A program made the translations under genes and the position numbers. From Maylandia zebra (lineage: Eukaryota > Chordata > Actinopteri > Cichliformes > Cichlidae): DNA of 64,000 nt. The stretch lies in assembly GCF_041146795.1 (NCBI RefSeq), contig NC_135177.1, positions 17,876,560-17,940,559 on the forward strand, written 5' to 3'. The notes under the pieces are model-generated. The model was not told where the DNA came from. It worked only from the letters and a program-made list of their open reading frames with translations, and searched no databases. Shown piece after piece: positions 23,780 to 36,602 of this stretch. Each line of letters starts with the position of its first letter. The first letter of the stretch is position 1.

Positions 23780-24300
23780 TCTGCACTGGCAGACCGCATA
23801 GAAAGGAGAGAGTGGACCCAAATGCAGACTAAGGAGACGGAGTAGAACAAAAAACAAGCCTTTTATTTTTGGCTGCATAAAATACAAACTCAAAGAAAAG
23901 GGAGACAAAGAATAAACTAACAAAACCAAAACTGGGAAACAACTAAACACTAAGTACATGGAACATGAAGGTGAGACACAAAGGGAAACTTACACTGTAA
24001 ATCCACAGCAGGATAATCAGGGAAGATGAAGCAGCTGGGGAACACAGGAGGAACTGAACATAACAGGGCAGTGGAAGCAAAATTGAACACAATGAACACA
24101 TGATGAGAGAGTGTCAACACAAAACAGGAAGCACAACAAACACGAGGACAAAAACAAAGACACACAGGCTTTAGACTGTGACCAGGAAAGAAACAGACAA
24201 GGGGACATGAGTGACTGGGGAGACAGAAAGGGAACACGGATCATGGAGACTAAAGTAACTAAACAAGAAACCTGGAACACAGGGAAGGCACAGTGACAGA
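23780..24300. repeat. A-rich dispersed repeat
   Basis: Purine/A-rich sequence beginning near GTCTGCACTGGCAGACCGCA, a small palindrome, with ACACAGG/CACAAAG-type words. The same style recurs at 8760-9120, 10800-10990 and 55915-56125. No coding content or clear ends. Class unknown. Confidence 0.35.
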
Positions 24301-24515
24301 AAACTAAAGATAGAAACTGTAAATATAACATAAGCAGAAAACAACTAAGAGAACCAAAACAATGAATGACACCAAATCAAAGAATATTAATAAAACCCCA
24401 AAACACATAGACATTGACCATGACAAATATGGGGCAACAAAATTACCAATCATTATCACATCCACTAAAAAATAACTGTATGTAACATGATGACACATTT
24501 TCCATTCCTCTAAAA

Positions 24516-24825
24516 CAGGAGTGTCAAACTCAAATACACAGTGGGCCAAAATTCAAAACTGGAACAAAGTCGCGGGCTAACATTAATATTTATTGAAAAA
24601 AAAATCTTCCTCCAGATATAAGAATGAATCTTTTCTTATGGACTCAAATAAGTTTTGCTGGAAAACTGAATATGGAACAAGCAAAGCTTAATACTAAACA
24701 ATATATATATTAGCTGTATAATACCAGTAGGCCAGCTCTAATAGTAATTTGGTATGGCTTCGCGGGCCAAATGTAATTAGGCTGCGGGCCAAATTTGGCC
24801 CGTGGGCCAGAGTTTGACACCTATG
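24516..24825. mobile_element. hAT-type MITE, 310 bp, perfect 8-bp target duplication
   Basis: The ends CAGGAGTGTCAAACTC and GAGTTTGACACCTATG are inverted repeats with minor mismatches. The flanks are CTCTAAAA on both sides (24508-24515 and 24826-24833). GCGGGCCAAAT-type words near the right end are repeated. Non-coding. Confidence 0.85.
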
Positions 24826-24839
24826 CTCTAAAATATGCT

Positions 24840-26337
24840 AAAGTTAATAAGTACTTCAAGTTACTGACATATACTATGTTTTTTCTTTCCTTTAAAAATT
24901 TGAATTGATGCTTTGTTATTATAGTGCAAGTACTGGTAATCAATCAAGTTTTTAGATAATTTAAGTTACAAATTAAATTAAGAATAAAGGGGTCTGGGTT
25001 TTATGGTGCTTCACATCCTTCTTAGAGATGAGCACAGCGACCCCTTGGACTAACCCATCCTCTTTTATCAGGTTCTGCTGCATGAAAGTGGTTTCCGTGG
25101 GTCATTTTATTGAATACATGCTAATCTCAAGAAGTGCAGAAAAGACGATGACTCCAAGACCACCTATGGCTTAGATGGCTCAGAATGATGTAATTTCCTT
25201 AATGGTACCTAAGTATCTTGGTATGTCAGCTTGGCAGCTTTCAACCCAGTGTCAGGTGATCTCAGTATCTGGCCCTTATAGTGTCTTGCTCCAATACTTT
25301 GGATGTGTATATATTTGTAAGTACTTCTTGTGGTAATGGGCACATTGCTGAGTGTACATGGGAGCCATATGCTGGTGGTGATGTCTCTTTCAAACATAAC
25401 TGCCATGCCACAAGAACCTTGGCTACAATGTAAAAACATTAACTCTGAGATGAGGGAAACACATGCTCTTTTTGTTGCCAAAAGACACCTAAAGAAAGAG
25501 GACTAAACTCTAAGCCAGCACCATGGTAACTAGGACACTAAATGTTTATCTTCAGACAAAAAATTCCTTGAATTCCTCAGACTGTATTAGTCTCATTGTA
25601 CCCAACAGCACAGCCATAGTGTTAATCTTGGAACCCAGAAACTTTGGTTCAACCTCCCTGTCCTATATAATAGTAAATATTTTATAATAAATGTAAATAT
25701 AAAAAGAGATTCATGTGAGGAGAGGAACTGAAGACATGGCATTTGATTTAACTTGTATATAAGAATATGCCTATATAAAACTAAAGACTAAATAATTATA
25801 CAAAGCTGCAGTTTTGTTAAACGTAACATCATATCATTTATCTTATACAGTACATTAATAGGAGATAAGCTGTTATGCTAAATAATTACCATAAAATCGA
25901 ATTATTCACATGGTGTTGTTGTAAATGTACATACAGACCAAATACGTTATACTCACTGATAGTGTTTAAAGTGTCACTTTCCACTTAACCAAATCATACT
26001 TGTTAAAGGTTAAAAGAACCAGTAAAATGAACAGGAAACAGAAACATATGTAATACTTATTTTGAAATTACTGACTCGCTCTTTTTTTCCAGGCCTTTTA
26101 CAATCACTTTCAGCTCTGTAATGGTACAAACTTAATGCAAACTTAATGTATGACTTAAGAAACAAATGACATTAGCCATTTCCATTAAATTAACATTGTA
26201 AGATCAGTGAAATGGGCATAAATATTTATTAAACCTTTTCACATATTTCAAACAACACAGGTCTAGAAAGATTTTCTCTGAAGTAATATTGTTTCCTTAT
26301 GGTTCTTTGTGTCATTAACAGCCTTACACATCAGTTT
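24840..26337. other. Receptor C 3' flank, no gene
   Basis: No supported ORF. 25730-25960 aligns with 47240-47480 beside psi2 (shared ATTATACAAAGCTGCA and TGTTATGCTAAATAA). A polyadenylation signal for C (AATAAA on the minus strand) is at 26225-26230, about 110 bases after the stop. Confidence 0.5.
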
Positions 26338-27384
26338 TCAAAGCTGAGTTGTATTTGTGCTAACTGACTTAGTATAACTCTGAGAGCGTTTCTCCTCTTC
26401 CTGGAAGGCAGTCTCCATTGCAGCTAGAATGGATTTGCAGACTTCTTTCTTAAAATCTTTGCCCACAAACACATACAGCAGTGGATTTAGGCAGCTGTTG
26501 AGAAAGGCCAAATTGGTGGCCAAAGGGATCCCAATGACACCACTTGAAGTGTCCATTTCTTTCGCCAGCACAATTAGATCCATAATATAAATGGGAGACC
26601 AGCACAGAAAAAATGTGATGATAATGGCAACAATGATCTTAAAGGGGCGACCTGATTTCCTTGCCAGTGTGTGGTTTCTTCTGAGATGATGGATTATTAC
26701 AGCATTACAGGAGACAATGATAGAGAATGGGACTGCAAAAAGCACAAGGAAGCGGGCGATGATAATCGGTGGATAACGAAATTGTCGCAGTATATTGGGA
26801 GATTCTGCATTATAGTCATCAGAAATAGCGTAGCTGTTTAAGCAGAGAGTTTTGTTTTCATTCTCACACGCTTGCTCTGTGTCCATGATGATGGAATATG
26901 GAAAGCCGATCATCAAAGCCACCCCCCAAACACCCAGAGTCACAAACAAGGCCTTACGTACATTTCGGTTGTTCTGAGCCCAGACAGGCCACACCACAGA
27001 CACACATCTGTCTGCACTAATCACCACCAGAATGTAGACACTGGCAAACATGTTCAGAATAAGTACCATGGTGTTGAGCTTGCACATGAAGTTGCCAAAA
27101 GGCCAGTGGAAGTCTAAAGCAAGGTTTATTACATTGAGGGGTAGAAATGCTACAAAGATGAAGTCGGCCACAGCAAGGTTGAGGTACCAAACTGTGTTTA
27201 CTGTTTTCTTCATCTTTAGCCCAGTCACCCAGATAACCAGTCCATTCCCGAGCACACCAAGGAGAAATATCAGGAAGTGAAAAATGATAGACACAGTGAT
27301 GAGAGACTTTCGAATCTCAGGAGTAGTTGTACTGATGTGAATGCAAGAGTTGCTGGTTGAGTTACTGTTGGTCACCTCCATCAT
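26338..27384 (-). CDS. cmklr1-like: Chemokine-like receptor 1-type chemoattractant GPCR (receptor C)
   Basis: A 348-aa class A GPCR, the most diverged intact member of the array. It keeps GVLGNG in TM1, the TM3 Cys in FMCKLN, Asp125-Arg126-Cys127, the loop VWPVWAQNNRNVRKA, CWSP (instead of CWAP) in TM6 and NPLLY in TM7. Asn8 in the N-terminus and an NKT in extracellular loop 2 are glycosylation sequons. Loop 2 is longer than in B and shares the DTEQ start with D. The ATG at 27384 is directly followed by a second ATG. The acceptor ACCGCAG|GTCTC is at 27396-27397, so the coding exon is the second exon. First exon near 30894. Psi2 is its closest relative here. The TM6/TM7 connection is shortened relative to B, D and E, which suggests a different ligand preference (inference). 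Confidence 0.93.
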   Translation of the reverse strand: MMEVTNSNSTSNSCIHISTTTPEIRKSLITVSIIFHFLIFLLGVLGNGLVIWVTGLKMKKTVNTVWYLNLAVADFIFVAFLPLNVINLALDFHWPFGNFMCKLNTMVLILNMFASVYILVVISADRCVSVVWPVWAQNNRNVRKALFVTLGVWGVALMIGFPYSIIMDTEQACENENKTLCLNSYAISDDYNAESPNILRQFRYPPIIIARFLVLFAVPFSIIVSCNAVIIHHLRRNHTLARKSGRPFKIIVAIIITFFLCWSPIYIMDLIVLAKEMDTSSGVIGIPLATNLAFLNSCLNPLLYVFVGKDFKKEVCKSILAAMETAFQEEEKRSQSYTKSVSTNTTQL

Positions 27385-27894
27385 TTTCTTGAGACCTGCG
27401 GTATTAACATAAAGAAAGAACAGTATTAATGTATGTTAAAGTCAGTTTTAGTTTTTATACTCAATCTAATTACTCTTACATCACAACTTTATGTCAAATG
27501 CAAATTACAAAGAAAAGGAATCCTGTTGATATGAGCACTTAAAACATATTTTGCTAAAACAACACAAATAATGTTGAGTGTTTAGATTGAGGTACTAAAG
27601 TGGATGTAGATTACAATACTGATTAGCCCAAAAGAACCTCAAGAAGAGCAGCGATGATTTCAATTCATGAGTTGATGTAAACAATTAAAATCAGTTAAGT
27701 TATCTAATGTACTCTCTCATCTTTTGTCTCTCTCTGCAGCACAGTATCACTTCCTAATACAACACCTAGTGGTGCTATTCTGTAGTTTATCTGTGTAAAC
27801 CATTCGATGAAAACCTTTTAGATAATGCCTTATTTTATGCTGTCAACTTCATGTGCTTTATTCATTCATGTATTGAAAATAGATCAAATAGATG

Positions 27895-28640
27895 TCTTTC
27901 TAAGGGTCAGGTGCAGAGTGTGCTCGACAGTGGCCAGAGGTGTACACCCTGGTGGACTGAACCCCAGCTACCAAGACTAACAATTGGGACATGGAGTGTC
28001 AACTCTCTGGTGGGGAAGGAGCCTTAATCCCACTGAGTTGGTGTGCGAAGTTGAGAGGTACCGGCTCTATAGTCAGGCCCACTTCAATGCACAACTTGGG
28101 CTCTGGAACCAGTCTCCTAGAGAGGGGCTGGACTCTGTCTCAGTCTGGAGTTGCCCTTAACGAGAGGCGACAGACTGGGGTGGTTATTCTAGTATCTGCT
28201 CGGCTTGCTGCCATACATTGGGGTTTTTCCAAGTGGAAGAGAGGGTTTGTACACTGCACCTTCAGGTCTGGGAATGGATCCTGATTGTTGTCTGCGCTTA
28301 TAGCCCAAATGACCCGGCCTTCTTGGAGTCCCATGACGGGGTGCGATTGGGAGGAACGGCTTGCAAGAATTTAACTTGTGTGGTGTTCTGTTACTGGACT
28401 TCTGTGCAAACCACAGGTTACCCATAACAAACACCATGTTCGAACATAAGGGTGTCCATAAGTGAACATGGCACCAGGACACTCTAGGCCACAGGTCGAT
28501 GATTGACTTTGTAATCGTGTCATCAGATTTGCAGCCGTATGTTCTGGACACTCAGGTGTGGAGGTGCTGAGCTGTCAACTGATAACCACCTGGTGGTGAG
28601 TTAAATCAAGTGGCTGGGGAGGATGCTGGAAAGACCTAGC
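27895..28640 (+). mobile_element. RTE-type LINE fragment, endonuclease domain
   Basis: Broken frames give an apurinic-endonuclease domain: TIGTWSVNSLVGKE at the start, then LGSGTSLLERGWTLSQSGV, VVCAYSPN, an ITNTMFEHKGVHK stretch, RSMIDFVIVSSDLQPYVLD and LSTDNHLVV. The order and motifs match RTE-clade (Rex3-like) elements of fish. It has many frameshifts and no reverse-transcriptase part. Confidence 0.7.
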
Positions 28641-30089
28641 ATCCCTGAAAATAGAGTGAGAATGCATTGGGAATGATGACAGAGACCCCGGTCTGCGAGC
28701 TTTCAACTCCCACTTCTGGCAGAGCTGTAAGAGCATTACGGAGGAGACTGGGGACATTGAGTCTGAATGGACAATTTTCAGATACACCTCTTCAAACACA
28801 AACAAAAGTAAATCATAACACATATGATGATGAACTTATGACAAGCTGAACTGAATCAGGGGAGGGACAGATGCTCCACAAACATCACTTGTGGACTTGT
28901 TTGGTGCTGCAGGCAGGCAGGCACTATCCAGGTACAGAGAGAGAAAGTGTGAAGCTGTTGGTGATGCGTAGCATTGTTGCTGAATTTTTGAACTCACATA
29001 CACTTAGGTTATGTTTATTTGTTAAAGTGAGGGAAATTCCCCGCATCCTTTAAAATACATTGTTCAAATTGTAGAGCATTTCAAGGGGATTATATAGACT
29101 GGGTATCTTTAAAATAGACAGCGTACTTGCAATACATTTTTGGCTTAAAATAATACAACTCAAAATATTTCATGCATAACATAGATAATAACATGCATCT
29201 ATAAAATGTTTCTCAGAGCTATTATTTTTAATCAGTCACATTTGATGTTGATTGTTAATTGAATCTTTCTAAATTTAGATAGAGAATTTTCATGTTCATT
29301 ACTTTTATATATTCCTCATAATTAAACAATAAGACCAAATACTCAGATGTCTTGTATTTATTATGAAGGTATAGTTTGAAATATAATACTTTTGATTTTG
29401 ATTTTCCAAACACATTACGTTTTTGTACAAAGTATCAGTATCGGGTCAGTTTCGCCGATAGCAGACTGAATTTTACTTCAGATTAATTTAGATCGTAAAG
29501 GAAATCAGTGGTATTGCACATCACTACCACAGACGCTGGAGTTTTTGCGCATCGTTAAATGCAGTTTGTCCGACACTGTCCGACAAATCAACTATGACAG
29601 CTTATGGGTGCAGACGTCCCGAGCTTGAGCTCCAAACGGAGCATTTACGTAGGGCCCAGTCTCTGACATTTTATATTCATTTTACAGTGAAACAGCTTTG
29701 AACCCCCCCCCCCAAAAAAAAACAAAAAAAAACAAAAAAAAAACAGTGTTGGGAGTGGAAACCCGAAAGAATTTAAAAAGTCAATGAAATTCACTCTGTG
29801 TGCGCACACTGCCGAGAGAAGAAATGGAGAGGCGCTTTCATTTTGTTATAATCGCTGCATAGAAATATGACTAAAAGCACGACTCTAAACCATCTGGTCA
29901 CTCTAAAAAAGAAAATTGGCGGTCTCTGAAGCAACCACAACTTTGTATGCGTCGTGTACACGACGCATACAAAGTTGTGGTTTGCAGCATGTTTAACTTA
30001 TTTACAAAGACTACATTAGGTACATATTATGAAGTTGATGGTCAACCTGACATTGTGCGATACATGGGAGATACACCAATTCAGGGCTG

Positions 30090-30575
30090 GTCTTACCTAA
30101 ATTCAGGGTGGATGGGGGACACAAAGCTAATCCATTTATTCCATATTTTGTAGAATTTGTCTTTTCGAATTTTAAAAAAGAATGTCAATTTTTCCATTTT
30201 AAATATTTCGAAAACCACATTAAACCAATCCTCAAGTGTTGGCGGAGTTGGATTTAACCACTTTCTGGTTATTGATTTTTTGCTGGCTGCTAATAGCGCT
30301 TGTAAGAGTTTTGTGTCCCCTCCCCGGACCGAGCCAGCAACCGAGCCCAAGTACAAATTTACAAAATTGATGTCAAATTTTATCTTAAAAACCTCACACA
30401 AAGTTTTATGGATTCCCAGCCAGTAATTTTTTAAGTTAGGGCAGTCCCAAAAGATATGATAATGATGTGCCTCTTCTGATCCACATCTTGTTGTGGATCC
30501 ACAAAGTTGTGGTATTGGGATTCTTCCTGTCCCTCTGATGCTCCAAATTCAATTATAGTCTGTCCTGTTTCAGAG
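30090..30575 (-). mobile_element. L1-type LINE ORF2 C-terminal fragment
   Basis: The minus-strand ORF 30093-30401 contains TKLLQALLAASKKSITRKWL, then PTLEDWFNVVFEIFKME and DKFYKIWNKWISFVSP. This is the distinctive C-terminus of fish L1-group ORF2. The reverse-transcriptase core is absent. Confidence 0.7.
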
Positions 30576-30893
30576 AAATACCTGTAATATTAAGTTTCAT
30601 AAATATGTAGGGTCTTATCTAAAATCCATGGTGAGGAAGGTCTACGGATAAGAGCCAAAGATACGACTGTGCGCTCACAGCTTTGAGCCATCCATAAAAA
30701 CATAAGTGAACACTCATAACAGCAACTATCACAAACGCAAGAGACACAGAATAAGTTTTGCTTTTTCAGAATTAATTCTAACACAATTTGCAGTAAATTG
30801 CTTCTGTTAATCATGCAAATCGCGTTTGTGTGATATGCCCTTCTTTCAGTTCGATAGCTTTTTTTTTAACTTAAGTGATTGAAATGTATTTAC

Positions 30894-31057
30894 CTCAGCA
30901 GCCCAAGATACCCGATGTCTTCATCTTCCGTCTGTTAATTAACTAATCAGTGCTCCGTCTTGATGATCAGAAGCCCGCACTGCTAAGCTTTATAAAGCCA
31001 TTCACTTCTTACGTTACCACTGACCACTGTAACTTTTGCTGGGAATCTAACTTCCTC
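30894..31057 (-). promoter_or_regulatory. Promoter and non-coding exon 1 of receptor C
   Basis: Minus strand: a palindromic TATA box CTTTATAAAG (30988-30997), an exon of about 67 bases, and a good donor GAG|GTAAATAC (exon end 30894). A PU.1/ETS-like word GAGGAAGT (31050-31057) lies about 55 bases upstream of the TATA box. A very short upstream ORF starts at ATGAAGACATC inside the exon. It is not homologous to the first exons of B and D. Assignment to C rests on position, orientation and splice signals. Confidence 0.55.
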
Positions 31058-31059
31058 CG

Positions 31060-33819
31060 GGGCAGTGTATGTTGAAGTTAAAAGATGAATAGCTATGAAA
31101 TCACCGCCCACTATCTAATCAGTTCTCCAGAAAATAGCGCATCTATGGAAAATTCCTCTGACGTCCGTGCGCTGATGGGGTCTAAAGTTTTTCTGTTTCC
31201 CTCGTGAATACTGCTATAGTTTCTTACATGGTTCACTGCTACAGACATTCGCAACTGTTTTGGTGCACGTCTCATCTAAATCTCTCAACTCATCAAGACA
31301 AATTGTAATTTTTCAGTCAGTGCCAGAGGTGCACAAAGAATAAGCGTTCTTTACCTAAGTAGAAGTACAGATTTTACATATACTGCATACATTTCTACCA
31401 GCTTTTGTGTGCAAAGTAACTGAATCTGTTTACTATATGATAAAAAAATTCACATTGTAATCCACACAAACCTGTTTATTTTGCTCAGAATTGCCACAAC
31501 TGCTGAGTAGTTTCATGCAAACTTTGAAGAGCACGCAGTATACACCTCAATTTGTATTGCATAAATGTTTATGTCTTCCATTAAACCTTTGTCACTGTTC
31601 TTGGCTTACTGGTGTGTGACAGTGTGTCTGCTGTTATCAGGGGAGTGTAAAATAAAGTAACTGTTAGTGGTATGTAATTCCACAATTTTTGGTGTCAATC
31701 TGATTTCAAGTAAGTAAAAGTGATAGTGGTGTGTTATGATTTATGTGATATATAAGTAATTTGCCAAGCTTGAACATATTTTAATAACCTCTAAATCACT
31801 GAGGTTTTTACTTTCCAAAATAAGTAGTGAACCCAATAAAATATATAATATATGATTTCCGAATATCATGATTATTTTTTTGGGCTCTATCAGTGGTATT
31901 CACTTATAGTGTTTTGCTCACAGGAGTTGCCCACAGCATTTGTTTGCAGTGAATTGCTTCAGACAGCTCACTGAACTGTCTGCTTGTAAAGTTGCCTGGC
32001 TATAGCAGCTGTGTGTGGGTCTTTGCCCAGGATTGTCCTGGGGGCTCAGGCTGCCACAAGAAGTGTGGTCTGTCATTCCCTCTATGGCGGCTTTTTGTTT
32101 TTTTGGTGGCAGCCTTATCTCAAACAGGCTTTATTATTTCTGCCCTAATCAGAGACATAAAGGTAATTTGGTTTGATGGTTGTGCATCTTTTTCCTGTTT
32201 TCATGCCTCATGCTAAAGAACAATTTAAATCCAGTTTCTGTATGGTGTTCATGCTATCTTCATAAATGAGACCCTTCCTCTGGTTTTTGTGCTCTGCTTT
32301 CTTGTTTTCCTTGTGATGTAATTAGACAACCACCTGTTTGACTGTGGGCAGCACTGTCCTGGTTTCACCTTTCATACTACATAAATAAGCAGTTTCAGTT
32401 TGAGTGCATTTGAAATTGAATTGATAAAGACAGTTTCAGCGATATAATCATATACAGCTGCAAAAAAGTATCACTTAACCTACATTGTGGCCATAAAATA
32501 TAGAAGTTACAATCCCCATCATTTTGAAAAGAAAGTCCATGTGGTCTGTTTGCCCACACCCCCACAAATGTGGCATAAATAGAAAGCCCAGGATGACCCA
32601 TTGACAGTACAGCATTACTCATATAGATTGCATAAATGCTTCTTGATAGTTTCAGACGTATGTCCCTGAGATAAGACAAAAATTTATTGCTGGGTCTTAG
32701 GAGGATAAAGATATTTTTAGTGGCCAACACGGATGGGATTGTTTACAATGCATGTACAAAAACACCAAGTCATGAAGATACTTGCAAAACAGGTATTTTT
32801 AATTTTACATAACCCTTTAATAAATACAGCTGAGTAGTCTACGAATATAAGCAAATATATTACAGATAAAAACAAACAGAAATCACTATTTGGCAGCTGA
32901 ACACTTTTTGGAACAAACCCTGGTACACTGGTACATCTATAATTGTAATTCATTTGACTCATGTAACATCCAGGGGAAACCCCAGGTTAACTTAGCAAAT
33001 TAATAACTAGCTTAATGTGACCGCTTATCCTGACTGCCAATATTAGAGAAAAGGAAATATATCCCTGGTATGCTAAACTCATATCACAGTTGAGGGTTAC
33101 AGTAACAGAGCCTAAAGAACTTAACATGTGAATGAATCAGAATCAGAATATTTCATTAATCCCTGAGTGAACTATGTGAGATTTTATACGTGTATAATGT
33201 CCGCTTATAGTTTGCGAGCTATTCCAACCAGCTGATGTGCAGAATTTTAAATTCTTAATAGTTTGAAGTAAATGTTTCATGTGCTGATTCATTTTCTAAC
33301 ATTTATCTGGTCCTCAAGATAATAATTCATAAATTGTTTAAACATTTTTCTATGGTGACGTCACCATGACTGGTAATTTGGATTTGATACAAATAAATAT
33401 AGTATATAAGTAGTCCATTTACATAGCTTTATACTTTAAACACTTAACTATTTTTGTTCAAACTGTACTTATTTACCTTCAAGAGCAGAGTTTCCTTTTG
33501 TGGTGTTCCCCTACTGGTCTTTCTCAGTGACACATGAACAAAGATTTTAGTGGGTAGCAAAGTTTGTGTTTTTACTTTTGATTTATATTTCACCAATGTA
33601 GTGTTACTGGTCCATTTGTAGAATTTTTTTCCTGACGAACAATCGTAACATTAGAAATGATTTGTTAGCTTTGTGCATCTCTGTAATGCTTCTTCTGAGA
33701 TGCTGTGAAGGCTGGTAGGACTGAGGCATAGTTCACAGCAGAGCTGGTCAGAGAAAGAGAAGTGGTACAACCCACACTTTCAGTCTTATTTGCTTAACTT
33801 TGGTCTGAGGGACCCAGGG
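31060..33819. other. Intergenic, no gene seen
   Basis: No supported coding region over about 2.7 kb. 31320-31460 has words of a fish hAT MITE (AAGTAGAAGTACAGATTTTA). The rest looks unique and AT-rich. Confidence 0.35.
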
Positions 33820-34525
33820 TCCTTGAGCAGTGTGGTGTCATATGCCGTGGGAGTGTCTGGTCGGGTGTGGTCCAGGTTCCTGTTGCCCATTCCCTGGGGT
33901 TGAGTTGGCCAGCTAATAACCTGCTTCCAATTTCCGGGCCTCCATCTGGAGGGTTTTTAAGCCAGCGCTGCCTGCCACTCCTCACCAGTTCGTCTTGCTA
34001 CCACTAGTGGTAAACTTGATCTCCACTGTGTTTGGCATCCATCTGCCTGGATCTTGGATTAATGTGTTCTCTGTCTCCAGTGTTCTCCAGATACATCACC
34101 CGTCGTGCTCATTAGCAGAGCTGGTTCTTTTTTCACCCCGTTCTCCAGTCTGCCTAGAACCCTAGGACTACATACTCACCATCTCCTCAGCCTGCCCTCC
34201 TGCCCGTGCTTTAATGGTGGATCTCTCTCCTCTGAACACCCTGGAACCTGGACCAGCTGATCCCTGGGACGCTCCCACGGCAACCCCTCCTCTGCCTAAT
34301 AGCTGGTGTTTCCAAGTAAGAACAAGACTCTCCACTAGAACCACTCACCTCAGCCCTTTAATTGTTTCCCAGATCAGTAAAACCTCTCTCCTGTGTTTGC
34401 AGAAGTTCCCGCCCATGTTCTCCTTGTGTTCCATGTCCGTTTCTCCGACCTCCGGTCTCCCTCAGTTCCTGCGTATAGTTTCTGCTAGACCCAGCCTTGT
34501 TTAAGTACTTTTCCCCTTCAATAAA
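33820..34525 (+). repeat. LTR-like retroelement sequence
   Basis: GC- and pyrimidine-rich compared with its flanks. It has a TTTTTAAGCCAGCGC promoter-like word near 33955 and ends in AATAAAATC near 34522. It resembles the long LTR or leader regions of fish gypsy elements. No internal domains or second copy were seen, so this is tentative. Confidence 0.3.
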
Positions 34526-34990
34526 ATCAATCAATCAATCAATCAAGGCTTTATTCGCCACGTGTAGGTTGCCCCCCCCCCCCCCCCCCCCCCCCCAAAC
34601 CTTACACACACAACACAGACATCACATGGGGATACAGGTCGGAGATCGGTAGCGTTACAGAAGAAAAACCCCACTGAAATATACACTACAATGGGAAAGT
34701 ACAGGAGGAAAAAAAGAGACCTCACGCTGGGCTCCTGGGAGGACAGCATGAGAACAGAAAACAAAAAAACTACTCTGCACAAAAAAGCACATAAATGTCC
34801 ACAGCACAACATTATGGAACACGTGACAAGCCACAGGGTCGGGTGGAAGGTGAGGAGTAATCCAAAGCAAACACAGCAGCCATCCTGCCCAGCGCTACCA
34901 TTCCAGCGCGGGCTCAGACCCGTCGTGTTCCCAGGAGGGAACAAGCATCGAAGGCGTTTGGAAAGGGAGGGGGGATGAGTGTGTGCATAT
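34526..34990 (-). mobile_element. LINE-like 3' end with (TCAA)n tail and poly(C) run
   Basis: Read on the minus strand it ends GCGAATAAAGCC, followed by a (TTGA)n tail (34526-34548), the L2-type ending. A run of 25 C lies at 34572-34596. The upstream part has no certain reverse-transcriptase domain. Confidence 0.5.
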
Positions 34991-35169
34991 CAGTGTATAT
35001 GTATGTGTGTGCGTGTACATAGTTCGAGCAATTGAGTCTGCTCTTGAGCCCACAGCATTCTTGTTTGTGACATGTGGACTCAATTATTATTATGTGTTTT
35101 CGCTGCATTGTGCTGCTGTGTGTGTCCACATTTGTATGTATAGGCAGGCATGTGTGTGTGCAGTGGTAT

Positions 35170-35585
35170 TCTGACAGGCACCTTCAGGCCTGGTGGGTGT
35201 GGCCCTGCTAGGGGGGCTGGCCACACCTGAAGACCATGCCAAGCTCGTTGGGTGAGCTATTTAAGAGCATGAGGAAGCTCCTAAGGGCAGGGGATTGTTG
35301 AGTTAGACTCTATGTTAGTGGTTCTAGTGTTAAGTGTATGCCTGCTGGAGTTTGGTGTCCTGACAGCTGCGTCTGTTGTTTTTCGTCAGGAGGAGAGCGT
35401 ACCACAGGACTGCAGTATGCACAGGGTGTGCGGAGACACGGGAGCAGAGAGCAAGGAGTACAGACACTTGGGAGAAGGCACAACACAGGAGTTGAGGGAG
35501 CGCACTAGAGATTTATTTACTTCACTATAAATAAAAGCACTATTCCAGGATTTCGGTCCCTTCTCCAAATGGCAAACCATGGCAG
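35170..35585. repeat. LTR-like sequence, unclassified
   Basis: GC-rich start (GGGTGTGGCCCTGC), a TATTTAAGAGC box near 35260, and ATAAATAAAAGC near 35530, which resemble an LTR promoter and polyadenylation site. No partner LTR was identified. Confidence 0.3.
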
Positions 35586-35589
35586 GTAT

Positions 35590-36100
35590 TTGCTAGAAAG
35601 CCAGTCAGAAAGTTAAGCAATGGATTAGGCTGGACAGCCTATCCAGCTGATGAGGCTTAAAGGACATATGCAGCTGATTGTTATCAGCATAGAAATGATA
35701 AGAAATGTCACTAAAAGATTGAATAATACTGGCTAAAGGAAGCACATAGAAAGAAAAATAATTATGGACCCAAAACTGAACCCTACAGAACCCCACAGGT
35801 TAGGGAGGCAGTGTTAGAGGTGAACTTGTCAGTCCTATACCAGCCAAAACCTCAAGCCTGTTAAGTAGAATTTTGTGGTCAATGGTATCAAAGGCTACAC
35901 TGAGATCAAGCAAAATGATCACAGAACAATTCCCTGCAGCAGCCATTAAAAGATCATTATAGACCCTTAAGACAACGGTCTCAGTCGAGTGCTGCTTTTG
36001 AAAGCCAGGTTGAAAAGAGTAAAAAGCCTTTAATCTGCATAGTAAGATTCTGAACATGATTTTCTACATTTTTTTTCTAGTAATTTGCTTATAAATAGCA
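35590..36100 (-). mobile_element. LINE reverse-transcriptase palm fragment
   Basis: The minus-strand ORF 35800-36057 contains FQPGFQKQHSTETVVLRVYN and then LLDLSVAFDTIDHKILLNRL, a typical LINE palm motif. Further on, FYADNNQLHMSF at 35650-35700 is the catalytic box with YADD changed to YADN. It has frameshifts and is inactive. 12950-13300 probably represents the C-terminal end of the same family. Confidence 0.75.
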
Positions 36101-36602
36101 ATTTTTGAAATAGGCTGATAATTAGAGCTGGGATAGAGAGTCTGTTTTTTCAATAGAGGAGTCACCTCAGCATGTTTAGAAATAGGATGGAAGCAAGCAA
36201 CTGGGCAATTTTAATACACTGCTCCTGTTGTCAGTTTTGGTGTTTTGGTAATTTCTAATCTTTAGGTTTTGCTTCTTTGCCTCCCTTGTGTTCCTTGCGT
36301 TACATCTAGTTATCCTGGTCTCAATGTTTGTGTATTCCATGTTTTACCTCCAAAAGTTCATTCTGTTCATCTGGACATAGCGTTTCGTGGGAGAAACGTT
36401 TCGTCACTCATCCAAGTGACTTCTTCAGTCTCACCTGAGATTCAGCCTCAGATGCTGACAAAACAGGATTATTACTAAAAGTCTGCAAATGAGCTCTTCA
36501 GTTAAAGGCTTCCGGGCAACAAAAATCCTCCAGAAGGCACAGCATCATTTGCGTCTCAACTGTTCCGATACTCCTGACACGTATGGGATCACCACAGGTT
36601 TT
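36101..36602. other. Intergenic with a short dispersed repeat
   Basis: No gene. 36380-36460 (GAGAAACGTTTCGTCACTCA) resembles a repeat type also seen at 55660-55735 (GACGTTTCACCTCTCATCC). It contains the palindrome GAGAAACGTTTC. Confidence 0.35.

Larger units (their letters stand above)
27396..30893 (-). other. Intron 1 of receptor C, enlarged by LINEs
   Basis: Runs from donor GAG|GTAAAT (exon end 30894) to acceptor CAG| before 27395, about 3.5 kb, more than twice the B and D introns. The extra length is explained by the RTE-type fragment at 27895-28640 and the L1-type fragment at 30090-30575. A homopolymer-rich C/A tract is at 29706-29745. A hAT-like word set (GTATCAGTATCGGG, TGCACATCACTAC) lies at 29430-29530. 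Confidence 0.6.

Noticed and set aside
24111-24296. Frame in the A-rich repeat
   Set aside because: Low-complexity purine-rich repeat with no protein motif.
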